From Didymodactylos carnosus (lineage: Eukaryota; Rotifera; Eurotatoria; Philodinida; Philodinidae), in NCBI GenBank assembly GCA_905250885.1, contig CAJNOQ010000830.1:1-40396 (forward strand): a stretch of 40,396 nucleotides of DNA, written 5' to 3'. Position 1 is the stretch's first letter. Each line of letters starts with the position of its first letter. Under the pieces are notes generated by a model. The model saw only the letters and a list, made by a program, of their open reading frames with translations. It did no database searches and was not told the origin of the DNA. Shown in pieces: positions 36,901 to 40,396 of this stretch. Position numbers and translations under genes: made by a program.

Positions 36901-39900
36901 GGGATGGCTGTAAAATTAGTTGCTCAGCGAGTTTAGAAAATTCCTGATGTGACAAATTGGTAAAATTCTGATGCGTTGATGAATTACATGATGATTGTTG
37001 TGGCTGCTGCCACACAGATGAATTTCCTTGTATTGGTGAAAAGAATATAGCTGGTTTATCAGGTGATGATGGCATAGACTGGCACAAAACTTTTGCACGT
37101 TTTGCTTTGGATGGGCTGGACAAAACATCAACAGATGAACAAAAAACTTTGCCACTAATAACATCTTCGATTGTTTGATCAATATCCGATTGTTTGACTC
37201 CAATGCTCGATGAGCACGATGGTGAAGCTGGAGAATGTAATGCTTTTATTGGTGTTTTGACTAGTGTTGAATTATTTAGTTGAGGTTGTTGAAGATTGGT
37301 AACAGGCTGTAAATTGAGACTTTGATATGTGGACGAGTTAAGAGCTGATATTATCTGAAATAAAAGAAATGGTTATATCGTGATTTATCAAAGACACTTA
37401 GCTGAACAAATGAATTGTTATACTAAGATGACAACAAGCGCATATGTTTTCCCAAAACCTGTAACATATCCCATAATAAGTTGGGTCGCGATAACTAGAC
37501 AGCATTTACGGATATATACAAAAATCTGCAGAATTGTTTAGCAGTTGTACATTACTAACGACTAAATTACCTTCATCTGATCTACGTTATAACGGCACTG
37601 AACGGGTGAAATTTGGTGTTGATTGTTTGGAAATAACGGTCGTGGTTGAAGTTGATGGATATTCAAATTAGATAAAAGATTATCGTTCATATTTGTATTA
37701 ATTCTCGAATCATTTGATGGTGAAAGTTTTGCTGCAACTTGCTGTAATATTGGTGCCTTTTGTATTGATGATGGAGCAATGATATTGTTAGATGCAAATG
37801 ACATGTGAGATGAAGCGAAACTATGGTAAATGGCATCAGAGTTTTGCACAAATGATAATGGATTTTGAGTCTTCGGTTCAAGTTCTATTTGTGCATGAAA
37901 CTCATCTAAAATAATCAGGTATGATTACCATGTTAAAGATTATTAATTTTAACAAAGTATCTAACTTATCACTCACAAACGTCTAAAAACTTTAAATCAT
38001 CTCTCCCTGGGCAAACCTTAACACTTTTCTTTCGGAGCAAAAAATCGAATTTTATCAGCAAACTAATTAGTTCTAATAAATGGTATACGTACTAACCGGA
38101 ATATCTCTGGTTTTCATATTTTGTTGATTTTTCAAACTCTCCTTGATCAGAACTTGCTTGTCCTTGATCACCTTTCTTACGTCGGTTATCGATAGTATTA
38201 TCACTTTGCTGTCGACCCATAACTGGTGATTTCTGTTGTTGTTGTTGTTGTGGCATGTTTGGAATATATTTAATGTCTTGTAATTTGACGACGGGTAATT
38301 GTAATGGATTAATAATGGATGTTGAAGGTGAAGCCAACGGTGAATATTGTCTAAAATTAAATTAAATAAATAAACTGATTTTGTATTTAAGATAAAAGGT
38401 CGCTACTAAACAGGCTAAGTTGAGCAGAATTCATGCTAATAAACACAGTCAATAAAGTTGTGTTTTTTATGTGATGAAATATGATGCCTCGAACGTAGAA
38501 ATTATTCTCAAGCGCAAGGAATACTTGCAACAATGACGTCTGATTATACAATACACGAAATTCTGAAGTTTTGCACAAGAGTACTCAGTGGGAAGCTCAC
38601 TTCAAGTTATTGTTACCCTTGATGTTGTTGATTGATTTGAGAGGTATGTATTACTATTCCATTTAGCGTTAACACATTATTATCAAACTGTTGTAAGTCT
38701 ATACGAGGTAATTTGATTTGAGGATTAAAGTCTGCTGCTTGTTGTTGTTGATTGTTGTTCAAAGCAACGCCTCCGATTGGTAATGATGGCGAATTATTCA
38801 TTATGAAGGATTGATGTTGGTGTGGCATAGTTAAAGATAAAGGAATGGTCGGTGTATGAACAATTTTTTGATTATTTGGCAATAATAGTTGCTTGTCTGA
38901 TAAGTGACAATTTGATGCTGGACACGCAAGATCGTGAGCAATGTGTGGCTTTAAACACGAACAAATAATTGTTTTTGGAAACGACATATTTGAGGAATTT
39001 GATCGTTTTAAATTTATCATTCTAGTTAAAACAGGTGAAGATTGTCTAGTTGGATAAGATTGACTATAAGATAAAGAGAAAAAAAATAGAGAGCAATTTA
39101 AATCAGTTACCTTTTTTATACCTGGTGGTAGTAACAGCTGCTGGAGAACTTAACATAAACTGTTTGTGTTCCGGATTCCGTTGATTTCGAAATGTAATTG
39201 TATTTTGATTAGATAATGTTGGCGATGATGTTGATTGAAATTGAGGTAAACAATGATACTGTGATTTTGATGCTGGGTAAGTACAATAGACAGGCGAAGA
39301 TTGTTTGATTGGCTTTATTACAGATGTTAACGGAGTTTGGAGTGTAACGATTGCTGACGATACATTTTCCTCCATAGTTCCGTTACTTGTACTAGAATTT
39401 AACTTGCTGAATATAGAATCCAGTACAGATGCCGGTTGTTGTACCGTCATATCTATTTAAAGAAATTAATAAGCTAATTGAAATAACCATGTATAACGAC
39501 AATAGCGTGTCCTCAAATATTTTTGTTCCTTTTAGCGGTAGAAATCTATAACATCTTAATTCTTTTATCTAATTTCACTTCATTGAAGAGAAAGATTATG
39601 CATAAGGTTGGATATGTTGTTTCTTTTTAAGTGACTTGCTTATATAGATAAAAAATGTCAATTTATCATGTAAAACTACGAGAAGCATATCTTAAGATTG
39701 ACATCCACATTAGTGTTTTAGAGGTGTGATATGATGACTTACTTCGAGGTGTAACGTGAAGAATGAGAAACGAATTTTTCACAGCTGTTTCATTGTTTGT
39801 ATCATATTTGACATCTAATACAATTTGAACATGACTATGTTCAATAACATAGCCAACGCAATCAGTCAACGGAACAGTGTATTCCATTTGTTCGCTAGAA

Positions 39901-40053
39901 TATTAAAGAAATCAAGTAATCTTTAACTTATACATATTTTAAGAGCGGCAACCGTTTTATTATTTTTGTTGACGTACTGCGTATAGTAAGTCTGCTGTTT
40001 TACAAACAGTGTATTATCTATTGTTGCCGCCAGCGTGTTATTCCAGTAAAAGG
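33925..40053 (-). CDS. Large Ser/Thr/Gln/Asn-rich protein with C-terminal zinc ribbon and C2H2 finger (5' partial)
   Basis: Family not recognised; the composition and zinc motifs suggest a nuclear regulator. Eleven exons are proposed: 40053-39978, 39894-39743, 39452-39122, 39063-38617, 38350-38097, 37905-37571, 37354-36627, 36545-35849, 35582-34975, 34349-34142, 34074-33925. All are phase-compatible and give 1,327 residues plus a stop. The first two carry the only ordered-looking sequence (an MEYTVPLTDCVGYV segment with beta-strand-like alternation). The middle is low complexity, with poly-Q and poly-T runs and many SP motifs. The end has a CX2C-X25-CX2C ribbon from about 1221 and a canonical CX2C-X12-HX4H finger at 1283-1304. 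The start lies upstream of 40053, probably outside the window. The join to the last two exons is inferred from an acceptor TTCTAG and matching phase. Otherwise those exons could be a separate 129-aa gene starting at the ATG at 34381. The first exon is also tentative. Confidence 0.65.
34401..34732. repeat. Foldback element in the penultimate intron region of the zinc-finger gene
   Basis: The arms 34401-34547 and 34587-34732 pair imperfectly. Shared segments include ACAGAGATACACAG/CTGTGTATCTCT and AAAGATGGT.CAAATGATT. It lies between the exon ending at 34975 and the exon starting at 34349 and accounts for about half of that intron. If the final exons are a separate gene, it sits in that gene's promoter. 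Confidence 0.8.
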
Positions 40054-40396
40054 CTGTATAAAGAAAACGAGCAATAAATGTATTATTTATTAACAATCAG
40101 ATATGATGTTAATATTCCACTAATAATGTTGACGATTAAACAAGCACATCTCTTTTTCTCATTCGGTTCATATTTTCTTTAATTCTGTAATTACCAATCT
40201 AGAAGAAAAAAAGGTCACTACTGAATCAAAATCGGAGTAAGTGGGAAGAAAATGCCGATACTTAATTGTTTAACCCTTTCAGGACCGGGTTAATTTTTAT
40301 ATAAAAAGTGCTGTTCAAAAGTTGAAGACCTTTTTTATTTTGCAATATCTCGGCTTCCCTGACAGATAGAGACTTCATCCTTTTGTCAAAAGAAAG
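40054..40396. other. Window edge; possible piggyBac-like end
   Basis: An intron or 5' flank of the zinc-finger gene. TTAACCCTTTCAGGACCGGG starts at 40270 and resembles the TTAACCC ends of piggyBac-type elements and their MITEs. The other end, if any, is outside the window. Confidence 0.3.

Overview
The window looks like AT-rich nuclear DNA from a small invertebrate animal. It carries spliced genes with mostly short GT-AG introns (41 to about 100 bp), animal-type proteins (a PREP/PKNOX homeodomain factor, a RECQL-type helicase, an SLC20-type phosphate transporter) and one fungal-type oxidase. Compact animal genes, an apparent fungal gene and many small DNA transposons together suggest a bdelloid rotifer. 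That is an inference; no species is proved by the sequence.

Layout (all five genes lie on the minus strand). 1-1538: no firm gene, but it holds partial copies of sequence found again at 4167-5060. 1539-2930: an intact two-exon fructosyl-amino-acid oxidase (amadoriase) of the fungal family. 3417-4056: a 640-bp AT-rich foldback. 5031-8131: a complete ten-exon RECQL helicase of 718 aa. 8981-10479: a complete two-exon PREP/PKNOX homeobox gene of 459 aa. 10480-16296: a gene desert with one foldback element. 16297-22980: a complete fifteen-exon PiT phosphate transporter of about 603 aa, whose introns have collected at least three DNA transposons and several hairpins. 22981-33924: an 11-kb stretch without genes, full of foldback elements, two of them with long arms, one hAT-like element with a perfect 8-bp target duplication, and a decayed LINE reverse transcriptase. 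33925-40053: a large Ser/Thr/Gln/Asn-rich gene ending in two zinc-binding motifs, open at its 5' end; its family was not recognised.

The splice models come from reading frame and conserved residues. The amadoriase (446 aa), RECQL (718 aa), PKNOX (459 aa) and PiT (603 aa) models each sum to a whole number of codons with no internal stop. The genes do not form a pathway; they are independent housekeeping, transport and regulatory genes.

The most interesting features are the fungal-type oxidase sitting between duplicated flanks, two transposon insertions in the PiT gene that fall on or within a few bases of 5' splice sites (one target duplication copies the splice site itself), a hAT remnant with an exact 60-bp palindrome in its transposase domain, and the unusual density and variety of foldback elements.
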